Origin: Merdimmobilis hominis
GTDB taxonomy: Bacteria > Bacillota > Clostridia > Oscillospirales > Ruminococcaceae
Assembly (NCBI RefSeq): GCF_021109255.1
Contig: NZ_JAJODG010000003.1
Reading direction: 5' to 3' (one strand)
Length of the DNA: 64,000 nucleotides
The position numbers and the translations under genes were made by a program. Positions 8,524 to 17,919 of this stretch are shown here, in pieces. Under the pieces are notes generated by a model that was not told the DNA's origin, searched no databases, and was given only the letters and a program-made list of their open reading frames with translations. Numbering within the stretch: the first letter of the stretch is position 1; each line of letters begins with the position of its first letter.

Positions 8524-9402
8524 ATGGTAAAAAGCATGACGGGGTTCGGGCGCGCCCAGAAGATGGTCGGCGGCCGGGACATTTCAGTGGAGATCAAATC
8601 GGTCAACCACCGGTATTTTGAATTTTCCTCCCGCATCAGCCGGGCATACGGCTTTTTGGAAGAGAAGATGAAGAGCTACACCCAGGGGTTCATCTCCCGG
8701 GGCAAGGTGGATGTGGCAGTTTCCATCCAGACCATCGAGGGCTCGGGCGGCCAGGTGGAGATCAACCGCGAGCTGGCCAAATCCTACATCGCAGCCCTGC
8801 GGGGGCTGGGGGAGGAGACCGGCCTCACCGACGATCTGAGCCTCTGTGCCATCGCCCGGTTCTCCGACATCTTCGCGGTGCGCAAAACCGAGGAGGATGA
8901 GGAGGAGATCTGGGCCGCGGTCAAAGAGGTGGCCGATGAAGCCATCGCCCGGTTTGTCGCCATGCGGACCAAAGAAGGGGCCAAGCTGGAGGAGGACGTC
9001 CTCTCCCGCCTGGTCACCATCGAGGGGCTGGTTGCAAAGGTGGAGGAGCGATCCCCCCAAACGGTGGAGGAATACCGGGCAAGGCTGTATCAAAAACTCT
9101 GCGAGGTCCTCAAGGACAACCGGGTGGATGAACAGCGCATCGTCACCGAGGCAGCCATCTTTGCCGACCGGGTGGCGGTGGCGGAGGAAACCGTCCGCCT
9201 TCGCAGCCACATTGAACAGTTCCGGCACATCATCAGCCAGGACGAGCCGGTTGGGCGCAAACTGGACTTTTTGGTCCAGGAGTTCAACCGGGAGGCCAAC
9301 ACCATCGGCTCCAAGGCCCAGGATGTGGCCATTGCCCGGGTGGTGGTGGATTTGAAATCAGAAATTGAAAAAATCCGCGAACAGATTCAAAATATGGAAT
9401 AG
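8524..9402 (+). CDS. YicC/YloC family endoribonuclease
   Basis: 292-residue member of the YicC/YloC family, whose members have endoribonuclease activity. It begins with the invariant MTGFGRA motif (residues 5-11), has EIKSVNHRYFE near residues 24-34 and the conserved C-terminal block KLDFLVQEFNREANTIGSKA (about 249-268). The ATG at 8524 is chosen because it places the family motif at the N-terminus and has AAGAGG upstream; the in-frame TTG at 8455 lies further into the leader. The gene opens the yicC-remA-gmk-rpoZ operon typical of Firmicutes. Confidence 0.93.
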   Translation: MVKSMTGFGRAQKMVGGRDISVEIKSVNHRYFEFSSRISRAYGFLEEKMKSYTQGFISRGKVDVAVSIQTIEGSGGQVEINRELAKSYIAALRGLGEETGLTDDLSLCAIARFSDIFAVRKTEEDEEEIWAAVKEVADEAIARFVAMRTKEGAKLEEDVLSRLVTIEGLVAKVEERSPQTVEEYRARLYQKLCEVLKDNRVDEQRIVTEAAIFADRVAVAEETVRLRSHIEQFRHIISQDEPVGRKLDFLVQEFNREANTIGSKAQDVAIARVVVDLKSEIEKIREQIQNME

Positions 9403-9429
9403 TCCGCGAACCATTGGAGGAACAACTGC

Positions 9430-9699
9430 ATGAAACTAATCAACATCGGGTTTGGCAACATGGTTTCGGCCAACCGGCTGGTGGCCATTGTCAGCCCGGA
9501 ATCCGCCCCCATCAAGCGGATCATACAAGATGCCCGGGACCGGGGCACCCTCATCGACGCCACCTATGGCAGAAGGACCCGGGCAGTGATTATCACCGAC
9601 TCCGACCATGTCATCCTCTCGGCGGTGCAGCCGGAGACGGTGGCAAACCGCTTGGTGGATGACGACGAGGATGAGGAGGACGTGGACGAGGATGAATAA
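9430..9699 (+). CDS. remA: Extracellular matrix regulatory protein RemA (DUF370)
   Basis: 89-residue DNA-binding protein of the RemA/DUF370 family, which in Bacillus activates biofilm matrix and osmoprotection genes. The family blocks KLINIGFGNMV, RIIQDARDRG and DATYGRRTRAV are intact. The C-terminus is a very acidic tail of Asp/Glu. It overlaps gmk by eight bases; the yicC-remA-gmk order is strongly conserved in Firmicutes. Confidence 0.95.
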   Translation: MKLINIGFGNMVSANRLVAIVSPESAPIKRIIQDARDRGTLIDATYGRRTRAVIITDSDHVILSAVQPETVANRLVDDDEDEEDVDEDE

Positions 9700-10303
9700 A
9701 AAGGGTTTGCTGCTGGTGGTTTCCGGCCCCTCTGGGGTGGGAAAAGGCACCTTGATGAAGCTCCTTTTAGAGAAAAACCCCAACTTGCGGCTCTCCGTTT
9801 CCGCCACCACCCGTTCCCCCCGCCCTGGGGAGGTGGACGGGGAATCCTACTTTTTCTTGACCCGGCCCCAGTTTGACGCCCTCATCGCAGAGGACGGCTT
9901 TTTGGAATACGCCATCTATGGGGACAACTGCTATGGAACCCCCAAAAAGATGGTGGAGGATGCCCGGGCGGTAGGCCAGGACGTGATCTTGGAAATCGAG
10001 GTCCAGGGGGCGATGCAGATCCGGGAAAAGTGCCCGGATGCGGTGCTCATCTTTATCCTTCCCCCCTCCTACGAGGAGCTGAAAAACCGGCTGATCGGCC
10101 GCCACACCGAACCCACCGAAGTGGTGGAGCGGCGGTTGGCCACCGCCAAAAGGGAGCTGCTGCGGGCAGGGGAATACGATTATGCAGTGGTCAACGACCA
10201 GTTGGAAACCGCGGCGGAACAGCTGCTGGCAGTCATTGAAGCTGCTAAGTGCACCGCCAATGAGATGAAAGAATTTATCGACGAGGTGAATCGGCATGCT
10301 TAG
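9692..10303 (+). CDS. gmk: Guanylate kinase
   Basis: Converts GMP to GDP with ATP. The 203-residue protein has the P-loop GPSGVGKGT (residues 11-19), the GMP-binding SATTRSPRPGE (about 38-48), DGESYFF, and the lid region with EVQGAMQI. The start codon overlaps the remA stop, so translation is likely coupled; the much earlier in-frame start at 9608 would lie inside remA and add a foreign N-terminus. Confidence 0.97.
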   Translation: MNKKGLLLVVSGPSGVGKGTLMKLLLEKNPNLRLSVSATTRSPRPGEVDGESYFFLTRPQFDALIAEDGFLEYAIYGDNCYGTPKKMVEDARAVGQDVILEIEVQGAMQIREKCPDAVLIFILPPSYEELKNRLIGRHTEPTEVVERRLATAKRELLRAGEYDYAVVNDQLETAAEQLLAVIEAAKCTANEMKEFIDEVNRHA

Positions 10304-10496
10304 ACCTGCAATGAGTCAGATCATCAAAAAGGATGACAGCTATTACCGTTTTGTAGTGGCCGTGGCTAAACGGGCCAGGGAGATCGCGGAAGAGGCGGAG
10401 GAAGAGAAGATCCCTCTGGAGGAAAAACCGGTCAAACTGGCTGTGGAGGAGTTTGCCGCCGGCAAATACAAAATGACTAGCCACCCGGATTTATAA
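10296..10496 (+). CDS. rpoZ: DNA-directed RNA polymerase subunit omega
   Basis: Small RNA polymerase subunit that helps assemble beta-prime. The 66-residue product carries the family pattern: an N-terminal MLRPAMSQI segment, SYYRFVVAVAKRAREI helix, and EKPVKLAVEEFAAGKY (about residues 43-58). It overlaps the gmk stop by eight bases. An alternative start at Met6 (10311) would shorten the N-terminus slightly. Confidence 0.92.
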   Translation: MLRPAMSQIIKKDDSYYRFVVAVAKRAREIAEEAEEEKIPLEEKPVKLAVEEFAAGKYKMTSHPDL

Positions 10497-10506
10497 ACCT
10501 TTAGGA

Positions 10507-10550
10507 AAACCGCCATCGCCCCCGCCCTGTGCTGGGGGTGGGCGGCTTTT
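10507..10550 (+). terminator. Terminator after rpoZ
   Basis: A GC-rich stem (CCGCC at 10510-10514 with GGCGG at 10541-10545, extended inward by C/G runs) followed by TTTT. It starts about ten bases after the rpoZ stop. Confidence 0.7.
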
Positions 10551-10617
10551 GCCGTTTTTGAAACCCCAGTTCGGGGAGGACAACCCATTTTATTTGACAG
10601 AAAGGGAAGGTACCTGT

Positions 10618-11826
10618 ATGAACATGAAGGGAAAAACCGTTGTCATCGGCATCACTGGGGGCATCGCCGCCTACAAAATGGCACAGGTTTGCAGTGATTT
10701 GATCAAAAAAGGGGTGGATGTCCACGTCATTATGACCAAGAACGCCACCGAATTCATCGCTCCGCTGGTGTTTGAGACGCTGACCAACAACCGGGTCTCG
10801 GTGGATACTTTTGACCGCAACTTCCAGTGGAATGTCCAGCATGTCTCCTTGGCCAAGAAGGCGGATGTCTTTTTAGTGGCCCCCGCCACTGCCAACATCA
10901 TGGCGAAGATGGCCTGGGGCATCGCCGACGACATGCTCTCCACCACTGTTTTGGCGGCCCGGTGCCCCAAACTGGTCTCCCCGGCGATGAACACCGGCAT
11001 GTATGACAACCCCGCCACCCAGCGGAATATGGAGATGCTCAAGAAGGACGGCGTCATGATCATCGAGCCGGACAGCGGTTTCCTGGCTTGCCGCGACGTG
11101 GGCAAAGGCCGCCTGCCCGACCCCGCCGTGCTGGAGACCTGGCTGGAGTACGCCATGTCCCCCAAAGACCTGGCGGGGAAGAAGATCCTGGTCAGCGCCG
11201 GCCCCACCCGGGAGCCCATCGACCCGGTCCGTTTTATCTCCAACCGTTCCACCGGCCGCATGGGCTACGAGATGGCCCGGGCCGCCTGGCTGCGGGGCGC
11301 CCAGGTCACCCTGGTCTCCGGCCCTGTGGAGTTGAAGGACCCTCTGGGGGTGGAGACCATCCGGGTGGAGACCGCCGCCCAGATGTACGACGCCATCACC
11401 AGCCGCGCCCCAGAGATGGACATCATCGTCAAGACTGCCGCCGTGGCCGATTACACCCCCGCCACTGTGGCTGCCGACAAGATCAAAAAATCCGGGGATA
11501 ACATGGCTATGGAGGTGGTCCGGACCAAGGATATCCTCAAAGCCCTGGGGGAGAACAAGCCGGAAGGCCAGGTCCTCTGCGGCTTCTCCATGGAGACCAA
11601 GGACCTTTTGGAAAACTCCGCCAAGAAGCTGGGCGGCAAGAATGCCGACATGATTATTGCCAACGACCTCAACGTGGAGGGGGCGGGCTTTGCCGTCACC
11701 ACCAACGTGGCCACCATCATCACCAAAGACGGCGCTGAGCCGCTGGAGCTGATGACCAAAGGGGAGCTGAGCGACATCGTCCTCTCCCGCGCCCTCGCTT
11801 TGTACAACCAGAAACACAACGGATAA
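10618..11826 (+). CDS. coaBC: Bifunctional phosphopantothenoylcysteine decarboxylase/synthetase
   Basis: Two consecutive steps of coenzyme A synthesis. The N-terminal CoaC flavoprotein half has GITGGIAAYK, the His-containing HVSLAKKAD, APATANIMAKMAWGIADD and the PAMNTGMYDN active-site motif. The CoaB half (from about residue 180) starts with KKILVSAGPTREPIDPVRFISN and ends with a KKSGD/KTKDIL region. The conserved Cys of the substrate flap is in LACRDVGKG. The ATG at 10618 is seven bases after GGGAAGG; Met at 10624 is an alternative. Length 402 is normal. Confidence 0.95.
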   Translation: MNMKGKTVVIGITGGIAAYKMAQVCSDLIKKGVDVHVIMTKNATEFIAPLVFETLTNNRVSVDTFDRNFQWNVQHVSLAKKADVFLVAPATANIMAKMAWGIADDMLSTTVLAARCPKLVSPAMNTGMYDNPATQRNMEMLKKDGVMIIEPDSGFLACRDVGKGRLPDPAVLETWLEYAMSPKDLAGKKILVSAGPTREPIDPVRFISNRSTGRMGYEMARAAWLRGAQVTLVSGPVELKDPLGVETIRVETAAQMYDAITSRAPEMDIIVKTAAVADYTPATVAADKIKKSGDNMAMEVVRTKDILKALGENKPEGQVLCGFSMETKDLLENSAKKLGGKNADMIIANDLNVEGAGFAVTTNVATIITKDGAEPLELMTKGELSDIVLSRALALYNQKHNG

Positions 11827-11850
11827 CCCCGCCGGAAGGAGGCTTTGCCC

Positions 11851-14289
11851 ATGTTCCAAATCGCGCGGGTCGCGGTGGACAAAGCCACCTGGCACTACGA
11901 TAAACTATACGATTACTATCTCCCGGTGGAGCTGGAGGGGAGGGTGCGGCCCGGCTGCCGGGTCACCGTCCCCTTTGGCAGCTACAACCACCGGCGGCTG
12001 GCCATTGTGCTGGCCCTGTCGGAGGACGACACCCGGGAAAAACGCAAGCCGGTTTCCACCCTGGTGGATGAAGCCCCCCTGCTAAACACCGAGATGCTGG
12101 GCCTTCTTCGCTATTTGAAGGAGCACACCTACTGCACCTGGTTCGACGGTCTGCGGGCTATCCTCCCCGCCGGGATCGGCGTCAAAGTGGGGGTGGGCCT
12201 CAAGCTGGAGCGGACGGTGAAGCTGGACGCTTCTGAGCTCACCGAGGAGGAGCGCCGGGTGGTGGGCTATCTCTCCGGCAAGCGCAAGGAGGTCCAGGAG
12301 GAGACGCTGCTCAAGGAGCTGGGCCTTGTCTCCAAGGATCTTGTCCGGCTCAAGGAGTGGGGGGCGGTTTCCGCCGCCCAGCTGGACCGCCGCCGGGTTC
12401 AGGATGAAAAGGCGGTGATGGTCCGCCTCACCCCCTTGGTGGACGAGGGCCGGTTCCCCAAGCTGACCGAAAAGCAAAAGGCGGTGGTGGGCCTTCTGGA
12501 GGGGGCGGTCTGCGCCTCCCTCAAAGAGGTCTGCTACTACTGCGGCGTCACCCGGGCGGTGGTGGATAAACTCTGCGCCATTGGCGCCGCCGAATACTTT
12601 GACCAGGAGGTCTACCGCAACCCCTATGCCGGCCGGGGGATGAGCCTTTCCCCCCCGTCGGAGCTGTCGGCGGACCAGAAAAAAGCCTTTGACCAGCTGT
12701 ATGCCCTATACCGGCGGGAGGGGCCCAAAGGGGCCCTCCTCTACGGGGTCACCGGAAGCGGCAAAACCCAGGTGTTCCTGCGGCTCATCCGCCAGGTGGT
12801 GGAGGAGGACAAGCGGGTGATTGTATTGGTGCCGGAGATCTCTCTCACCCCGCAGACGGTGGAGATGTTTCACAGCGCCTTTGGCGGCCGGGTGGCAGTG
12901 CTTCACAGTGGCCTGGCCATGGGGGAGCGGCTGGATGAGTGGAAACGCATTCGGGCTGGGGAAGCCGATGTGGTGGTGGGAACCCGGTCGGCGGTTTTCG
13001 CCCCGGTGGACAACCTGGGCCTCATCGTCATCGACGAAGAGCAGGAAGGCACCTATAAATCGGAGAGCTCCCCCCGGTTCCACGCCCGGGAGGTGGCCCG
13101 TGTCCGCTGCCGGTACCACGGGGCGATGCTGCTCCTGGCCTCGGCCACTCCCAGCGTGGAGAGTTTTTACCAAGCCAAACAGGGGAAGCTAGCCCTTGTC
13201 ACCTTAAAAGAGCGGTACAGCGCCGCCCGTCTGCCTGACGTCTACATTGTGGATTTGAAGGAGGACCCTGCCGCAAGCGGGGGGATCTCCGCCCGGCTGG
13301 GGGAGGAGCTGTACCTCAACCTGCAAAAGAGGGAACAATCCATTTTGCTCCTCAATCGGCGGGGGCACACCACTACGGTGAAATGCTCCCAGTGCGGCCA
13401 AACGGCCACCTGTCCCAACTGCTCCATCAGCCTGACCTACCACGCCGCCAACAACCGGCTGATGTGCCATTACTGCGGCTATTCCCGCCCGGTGGAGGAG
13501 AGCTGCCCCCACTGCGGCAGCAAGCTGATCCGCTACACCGGGGCTGGTACCCAGCGGGTGGAGGAGGAGCTGCGGGAGCGGTTCCCTGACGCCAGGGTGC
13601 TGCGGATGGATATGGACACCACCATGGCCCGCTTCTCCCATGAGGAGAAGTTTGCCGCCTTTGCCCGCGGGGAATACGACATCATGGTGGGCACCCAGAT
13701 GGTGGCCAAGGGGCTCAACTTTCCGCGGGTGACGCTGGTGGGGGTCTTAAGCGCCGACCAGTCTTTGTACAGCGATGATTTCCGCAGTTTTGAAAAGACC
13801 TTTTCCCTGCTCACCCAGGTGGTGGGGCGCTGCGGCCGGGGGGAACTGCCCGGCCGGGCTTTTGTCCAGACGTTTTCCCCTGAAAACCGGATCATCGAGC
13901 TGGCATCAACCCAGAACTATGAGGAATACTATGCCGAGGAGATCGCCTACCGGAAGCTGGGCCTCTATCCCCCCTACTGCGAGCTAGGGGCGGTGGGGTT
14001 TGTCTCCCCCCGGGAGGATCTGTGCCGGGAGGCGGCCAAGCGGTTTGCCGGGGAGTTTTCCCGCCTGGCGGGCACCGAATACAAAGACTTGCCCATCCGG
14101 GCCCTGGGTCCCACTGAGTCGGCGGTGTTCAAAGTGGCGGGCAAGTACCGCTGCCGGTACCTGATCAAATACCGCAGCTCTGCCCGGTTCCGGGAGCTGA
14201 TGGCCCGGATGCTGGATTGGTTTTACGCCGACCGGCGCAACAAAGAGGTCACCGCCTTTGCGGACCCCTATTATGACGGAAGTATATGA
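11851..14289 (+). CDS. priA: Primosomal protein N' (replication restart helicase PriA)
   Basis: 3'-to-5' DNA helicase that reloads the replisome at stalled forks. The 812-residue protein has the N-terminal 3'-DNA-binding domain, Walker A GVTGSGKT (about residue 300), a DEEQ Walker B box where most PriA proteins have DEEH, helicase motifs TRSAVFAP and LASATPSVES, and eight cysteines in four C-x2-C or C-x2-C-like pairs (about residues 510-555) that bind two zinc ions. AAGGAGG upstream fixes the ATG at 11851. It lies between coaBC and def, a conserved Firmicute order. Confidence 0.95.
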   Translation: MFQIARVAVDKATWHYDKLYDYYLPVELEGRVRPGCRVTVPFGSYNHRRLAIVLALSEDDTREKRKPVSTLVDEAPLLNTEMLGLLRYLKEHTYCTWFDGLRAILPAGIGVKVGVGLKLERTVKLDASELTEEERRVVGYLSGKRKEVQEETLLKELGLVSKDLVRLKEWGAVSAAQLDRRRVQDEKAVMVRLTPLVDEGRFPKLTEKQKAVVGLLEGAVCASLKEVCYYCGVTRAVVDKLCAIGAAEYFDQEVYRNPYAGRGMSLSPPSELSADQKKAFDQLYALYRREGPKGALLYGVTGSGKTQVFLRLIRQVVEEDKRVIVLVPEISLTPQTVEMFHSAFGGRVAVLHSGLAMGERLDEWKRIRAGEADVVVGTRSAVFAPVDNLGLIVIDEEQEGTYKSESSPRFHAREVARVRCRYHGAMLLLASATPSVESFYQAKQGKLALVTLKERYSAARLPDVYIVDLKEDPAASGGISARLGEELYLNLQKREQSILLLNRRGHTTTVKCSQCGQTATCPNCSISLTYHAANNRLMCHYCGYSRPVEESCPHCGSKLIRYTGAGTQRVEEELRERFPDARVLRMDMDTTMARFSHEEKFAAFARGEYDIMVGTQMVAKGLNFPRVTLVGVLSADQSLYSDDFRSFEKTFSLLTQVVGRCGRGELPGRAFVQTFSPENRIIELASTQNYEEYYAEEIAYRKLGLYPPYCELGAVGFVSPREDLCREAAKRFAGEFSRLAGTEYKDLPIRALGPTESAVFKVAGKYRCRYLIKYRSSARFRELMARMLDWFYADRRNKEVTAFADPYYDGSI

Positions 14290-14346
14290 GGCACACGCCT
14301 CATTTCACTATACTTTTATATTTTGAAAAAGAGAGGACTGGAATAG

Positions 14347-14811
14347 ATGGCAATTCGCGAGATTTTACGAGAAGACGACCCGGTGCTGCGCAAGGTCTGC
14401 CACAAGGTGGAAAAATTTGACCGCCGGCTGTGGAGCCTCTTAGATGACATGGCGGAGACTATGTATGAGGCCAACGGCGTGGGTTTGGCCGCTCCCCAGG
14501 TGGGGATCTGCCGCCGGGTGGTGGTCATTGATGTAGGAAATGGCCGCATTGAGCTGATCAACCCGGAGATCATCCGCACCTGCGGCCGCATCGAAGGGCC
14601 AGAGGGCTGCCTTTCCAGCCCCGGCGAGTACGGCATCGTCCCCCGGCCGGAAAAGGCCCGGGTGCGGGCCCAGAACCGGGATGGCGAGTGGTTTGAGATG
14701 AGCGGCGAGGGCTTGTTAGCCCGGGCGTTCTGCCATGAGCTAGACCATCTGGACGGCAAGCTGTTCAAAGATTTGGCCCTGCGGATGATGGACCCGGAAG
14801 AGCTGGAATAA
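14347..14811 (+). CDS. def: Peptide deformylase
   Basis: Removes the N-formyl group from nascent proteins. All three signature motifs of a catalytic type are present: GVGLAAPQVG (about residues 45-54), EGCLSSPGE with the metal-ligand Cys, and HELDHLDG with the two His ligands and catalytic Glu. Length 154 is typical. It is paired with fmt, whose product adds the formyl group to initiator tRNA. Confidence 0.97.
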   Translation: MAIREILREDDPVLRKVCHKVEKFDRRLWSLLDDMAETMYEANGVGLAAPQVGICRRVVVIDVGNGRIELINPEIIRTCGRIEGPEGCLSSPGEYGIVPRPEKARVRAQNRDGEWFEMSGEGLLARAFCHELDHLDGKLFKDLALRMMDPEELE

Positions 14812-14847
14812 CCTCGCGATAGACTAAGACCAAAAGGAGGCCCGACC

Positions 14848-15768
14848 ATGCGTATAGTTTTTATGGGAACACCCGAATTTGCGGTGCCCTCCCTGCAAAG
14901 ACTGATAGAGGACGGCCATGAGGTGGCCGCGGTGTACACCCAGCCGGATAAACCCAAAGGCCGGGGGTACCAGCTGGCGGCCCCGCCAGTGAAGGAGCTG
15001 GCCTTGCAGCACGGTATCCCGGTATACCAGCCCACCAAAATGAAAGATGGCTCGGTGGCGGCCCAGCTTCGTGAGATCGCCCCCGATCTGATCGCAGTGG
15101 TGGCCTATGGCCGCATTCTGCCCAAAGAGATTTTGGAGATCCCCCCCTATGGCTGTGTCAATGTCCATGGGTCCATCCTCCCCAAATACCGGGGAGCGGG
15201 GCCCATCCAGTGGTCGGTGATCCACGGCGACCCAGAGACCGGCGTCACCACCATGCTCATGGCAGAAGGGCTGGACACAGGCGACATGCTGCTCACCCTC
15301 AAAACCCCCATCGGGGAAGAGGAGACCTATGGCGAACTCCACGACCGTTTGATGCACATCGGCGCCCAGGCCTTATCCCAGACGGTAGCGGGCCTTGCCG
15401 ACGGAACCATTACACCGGTGAAACAGGACGGCCGTCTGGCCACCTACGCCCCTATGCTGGATAAAAAAATCGCGGAGCTGGACTTCACCCGCCCCGCCCG
15501 GGAGCTGCACAACCTGATCCGGGGGCTTTCCCCCTGGCCGGTGGCGCTGACCCACCTGGACGGCAAGCTCCTGAAAGTGCACAAGGCCGCTGTGGCCGAA
15601 GGGTACTCCGGGGAATCGGGGACCCTCCTGGACTCCAAGCGGATGATTGTCGCCTGTGGGGAAGGGGCTTTGGAATTCCTCACCGTCCAGCTGGAAGGGG
15701 CCAAGCGGATGGATGCCTCGGTGTTCCTGCCGGGCCGCCGTCTGGAAGTAGGCCACCGGTTGGGGTAG
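14848..15768 (+). CDS. fmt: Methionyl-tRNA formyltransferase
   Basis: Transfers a formyl group from 10-formyl-tetrahydrofolate to Met-tRNAfMet. The 306-residue protein has the MGTPEFAVPSL N-terminus, the loop QPDKPKGRG, the catalytic region HGSILPKYRGAGPIQW with Asn in VNVHG just before, and DTGDM. A C-terminal OB-like domain follows. AAAGGAGG precedes the start. Confidence 0.97.
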   Translation: MRIVFMGTPEFAVPSLQRLIEDGHEVAAVYTQPDKPKGRGYQLAAPPVKELALQHGIPVYQPTKMKDGSVAAQLREIAPDLIAVVAYGRILPKEILEIPPYGCVNVHGSILPKYRGAGPIQWSVIHGDPETGVTTMLMAEGLDTGDMLLTLKTPIGEEETYGELHDRLMHIGAQALSQTVAGLADGTITPVKQDGRLATYAPMLDKKIAELDFTRPARELHNLIRGLSPWPVALTHLDGKLLKVHKAAVAEGYSGESGTLLDSKRMIVACGEGALEFLTVQLEGAKRMDASVFLPGRRLEVGHRLG

Positions 15769-15861
15769 CCACAAAAGGGTTTATAGTGCGGTAACAGCCC
15801 CTTCACAATTTTCGGCTATACTTCTTAAAAACATCCCCTGTGGGGTGTAGGAGGTAGTGTT

Positions 15862-16563
15862 ATGTTTCGCTATTACTATGGGTTTGATATCTATTACCTG
15901 GTTTTGATTCTGCCCGCCATGCTGCTGGGCTTGTGGGCCCAGGCCCGGGTAAACAGCACCTTCAACCGGTATTCCCATGTGCGGTGCCGCCAGGGGTACA
16001 CCGGTTCCCAGATCGCCCGCCGGATTTTGGACGCCAACGGCCTGACCGATGTGCGCATCGAAGGCATCCGGGGCAATTTGACCGACCACTACGACCCAAC
16101 TGCCCGGGTGGTCCGGCTGTCGGACAGTGTATATGACAGCCCTTCCATCGCGGCCATCGGCGTGGCGGCCCATGAGGTGGGCCATGCCATCCAGCACGCA
16201 AATAGCTATGCGCCGCTGACCATCCGCAACGCCATCATCCCGGTGACCAACATCGGCTCCAAGCTGTCTATCCCGTTGATCCTCTTAGGGGTGGTCATGT
16301 CCTTCCAGCCGCTGGTCACCGTGGGCATTGTGGCCTTCTCCCTGATGGCGGTGTTTCAATTGATCACCCTGCCGGTGGAGTTCAATGCTTCCAGCCGCGC
16401 CCTGGCCACCCTAAATGGGGAGCATTACCTGGATGAAGAGGAAGTCTACGGCGCCCGCAAAGTTCTCTCCGCGGCGGCGCTGACCTATGTGGCCGCCTTA
16501 GTCATGTCCCTGGCCCAACTGATGCGGTTGGTTGCCTTGTTTGGCAACCGGGACCGGGACTAA
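15862..16563 (+). CDS. YugP-type neutral zinc metallopeptidase
   Basis: Membrane metallopeptidase of the Zn_peptidase_2 family (YugP-like). The 233-residue protein has an N-terminal transmembrane segment (about residues 9-27), HEVGHAIQH (about 106-114, the HExxH zinc motif) and two further hydrophobic helices (about 130-170). EFNASSRAL follows, which in this family contributes the third ligand. GGAGG upstream supports the ATG at 15862. It is commonly found between fmt and rsmB in Clostridia. Substrate unknown. Confidence 0.88.
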   Translation: MFRYYYGFDIYYLVLILPAMLLGLWAQARVNSTFNRYSHVRCRQGYTGSQIARRILDANGLTDVRIEGIRGNLTDHYDPTARVVRLSDSVYDSPSIAAIGVAAHEVGHAIQHANSYAPLTIRNAIIPVTNIGSKLSIPLILLGVVMSFQPLVTVGIVAFSLMAVFQLITLPVEFNASSRALATLNGEHYLDEEEVYGARKVLSAAALTYVAALVMSLAQLMRLVALFGNRDRD

Positions 16564-16590
16564 TAAACGACATATTTTTGAGGAGCACAG

Positions 16591-17919
16591 ATGAAAACTG
16601 CCAGACAAATTGCGGTTGAGGCCTTGGGAAAGGTCAACGGCAGCAAGGGATATTCCAACATTGTCATCGACAAGGCGCTGGAGCAAAGCGGCCTCGACCT
16701 GCGGGACGCGGCCTTTGCTACCGCCTTGTTTTATGGCGTCCTGGAGCGGATGCTAACTTTGGACCACTGCATCGCCGGGTTTTCCAAAACCCCGGTGGAA
16801 AAACTCACTCCCCAGGTGCGGGAGATCCTGCGGGTCAGCCTGTACCAGATACTGTATATGGATTCGGTGCCTGACAGCGCCGCCGTCAACGAGGCGGTCA
16901 ACCTGACCCGGGTTTTCCGCAAGGAGAGCGCGGGAGGCTTTGTCAACGGGGTGTTGCGGGCCTTTTTGCGGTCCGGCAAGCGGGTGCCCCGGATGGCGGG
17001 CAGCCGGGCGGATCAACTCTCCATCCAATACTCCTGCCCGGCGTGGCTGGTGCAGCTCTGGCTGGACAGCTATGGGGAGGAGAACACCGAGGGGATTTTA
17101 AAGACCAGCTTGGGCCGGCCGCCGGTCTACATCCGGGTCAACACCTTGAAGACTACAGCGGACGCCCTCTCCGTCCAATTGGAGGAGGAGGGCGCGGTGG
17201 TCCGGCGGGATGAGATGGAGGAAAACTGCCTTCGGGTTTCCGGCACTGGGGATGTCACCGCCCTCCCGGCCTTCCAGGAGGGCCTGTTCCACGTCCAGGA
17301 TAAATCCTCCCAGCTGTGTGTGAAAGCGTTGGATGCCCGGCCGGGGATGCGGGTGCTGGACATCTGCGCCGCGCCGGGGGGAAAATCCTTCACCGCCGCC
17401 CAGTGGATGCATGGGGAAGGGGAACTGCTTGCCATGGATCTGTACCGGGCCCGGGCTGCCTTGGTGGCCGAAGGCGCCCAGCGTCTGGGCATCGGCTGCA
17501 TCGCCGCCAAGGAGGGAGATGCCTCCCGCTACAACTCCAAACTGGGGCTGTTTGACCGGGTGCTGTGCGACGCTCCCTGTTCCGGGCTGGGCATCATCCG
17601 CCGCAAACCGGAAATCAAGTACAAAAACCCAGAAGAACTGGGGGAGATTCCCCAATTGCAGTATAACATCCTTTCCAATTCCGCAAACTATGTGAAGAAG
17701 GGGGGAATCCTCCTCTACTCCACCTGCACCCTGAATCCTGGGGAAAACGAAGGGGTAGTGGAACGCTTTTTGGCGGAGCATCGGGACTTTGCCCCCTGCC
17801 GCCTCCCCCAATCCCTGGGGAGCTCCGGCCACACCGTGACCTTGTTCCCCCATCAAGGGGACACCGACGGATTTTTCATCTCGACCATGGAGCGGGTACG
17901 GCATGATGACAAAGATTGA
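16591..17919 (+). CDS. rsmB: 16S rRNA (cytosine-967-C5)-methyltransferase
   Basis: m5C methyltransferase of the small subunit rRNA. The N-terminal NusB-like RNA-binding domain (about residues 1-130) precedes a Rossmann methyltransferase domain with the SAM motif DICAAPGGKSF and two catalytic cysteines, in DAPCSGLG and STCTLNPGENE. At 442 residues it is standard. Its 3' end overlaps rlmN by 17 bases, joining two rRNA-modifying genes in one transcript. Confidence 0.95.
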   Translation: MKTARQIAVEALGKVNGSKGYSNIVIDKALEQSGLDLRDAAFATALFYGVLERMLTLDHCIAGFSKTPVEKLTPQVREILRVSLYQILYMDSVPDSAAVNEAVNLTRVFRKESAGGFVNGVLRAFLRSGKRVPRMAGSRADQLSIQYSCPAWLVQLWLDSYGEENTEGILKTSLGRPPVYIRVNTLKTTADALSVQLEEEGAVVRRDEMEENCLRVSGTGDVTALPAFQEGLFHVQDKSSQLCVKALDARPGMRVLDICAAPGGKSFTAAQWMHGEGELLAMDLYRARAALVAEGAQRLGIGCIAAKEGDASRYNSKLGLFDRVLCDAPCSGLGIIRRKPEIKYKNPEELGEIPQLQYNILSNSANYVKKGGILLYSTCTLNPGENEGVVERFLAEHRDFAPCRLPQSLGSSGHTVTLFPHQGDTDGFFISTMERVRHDDKD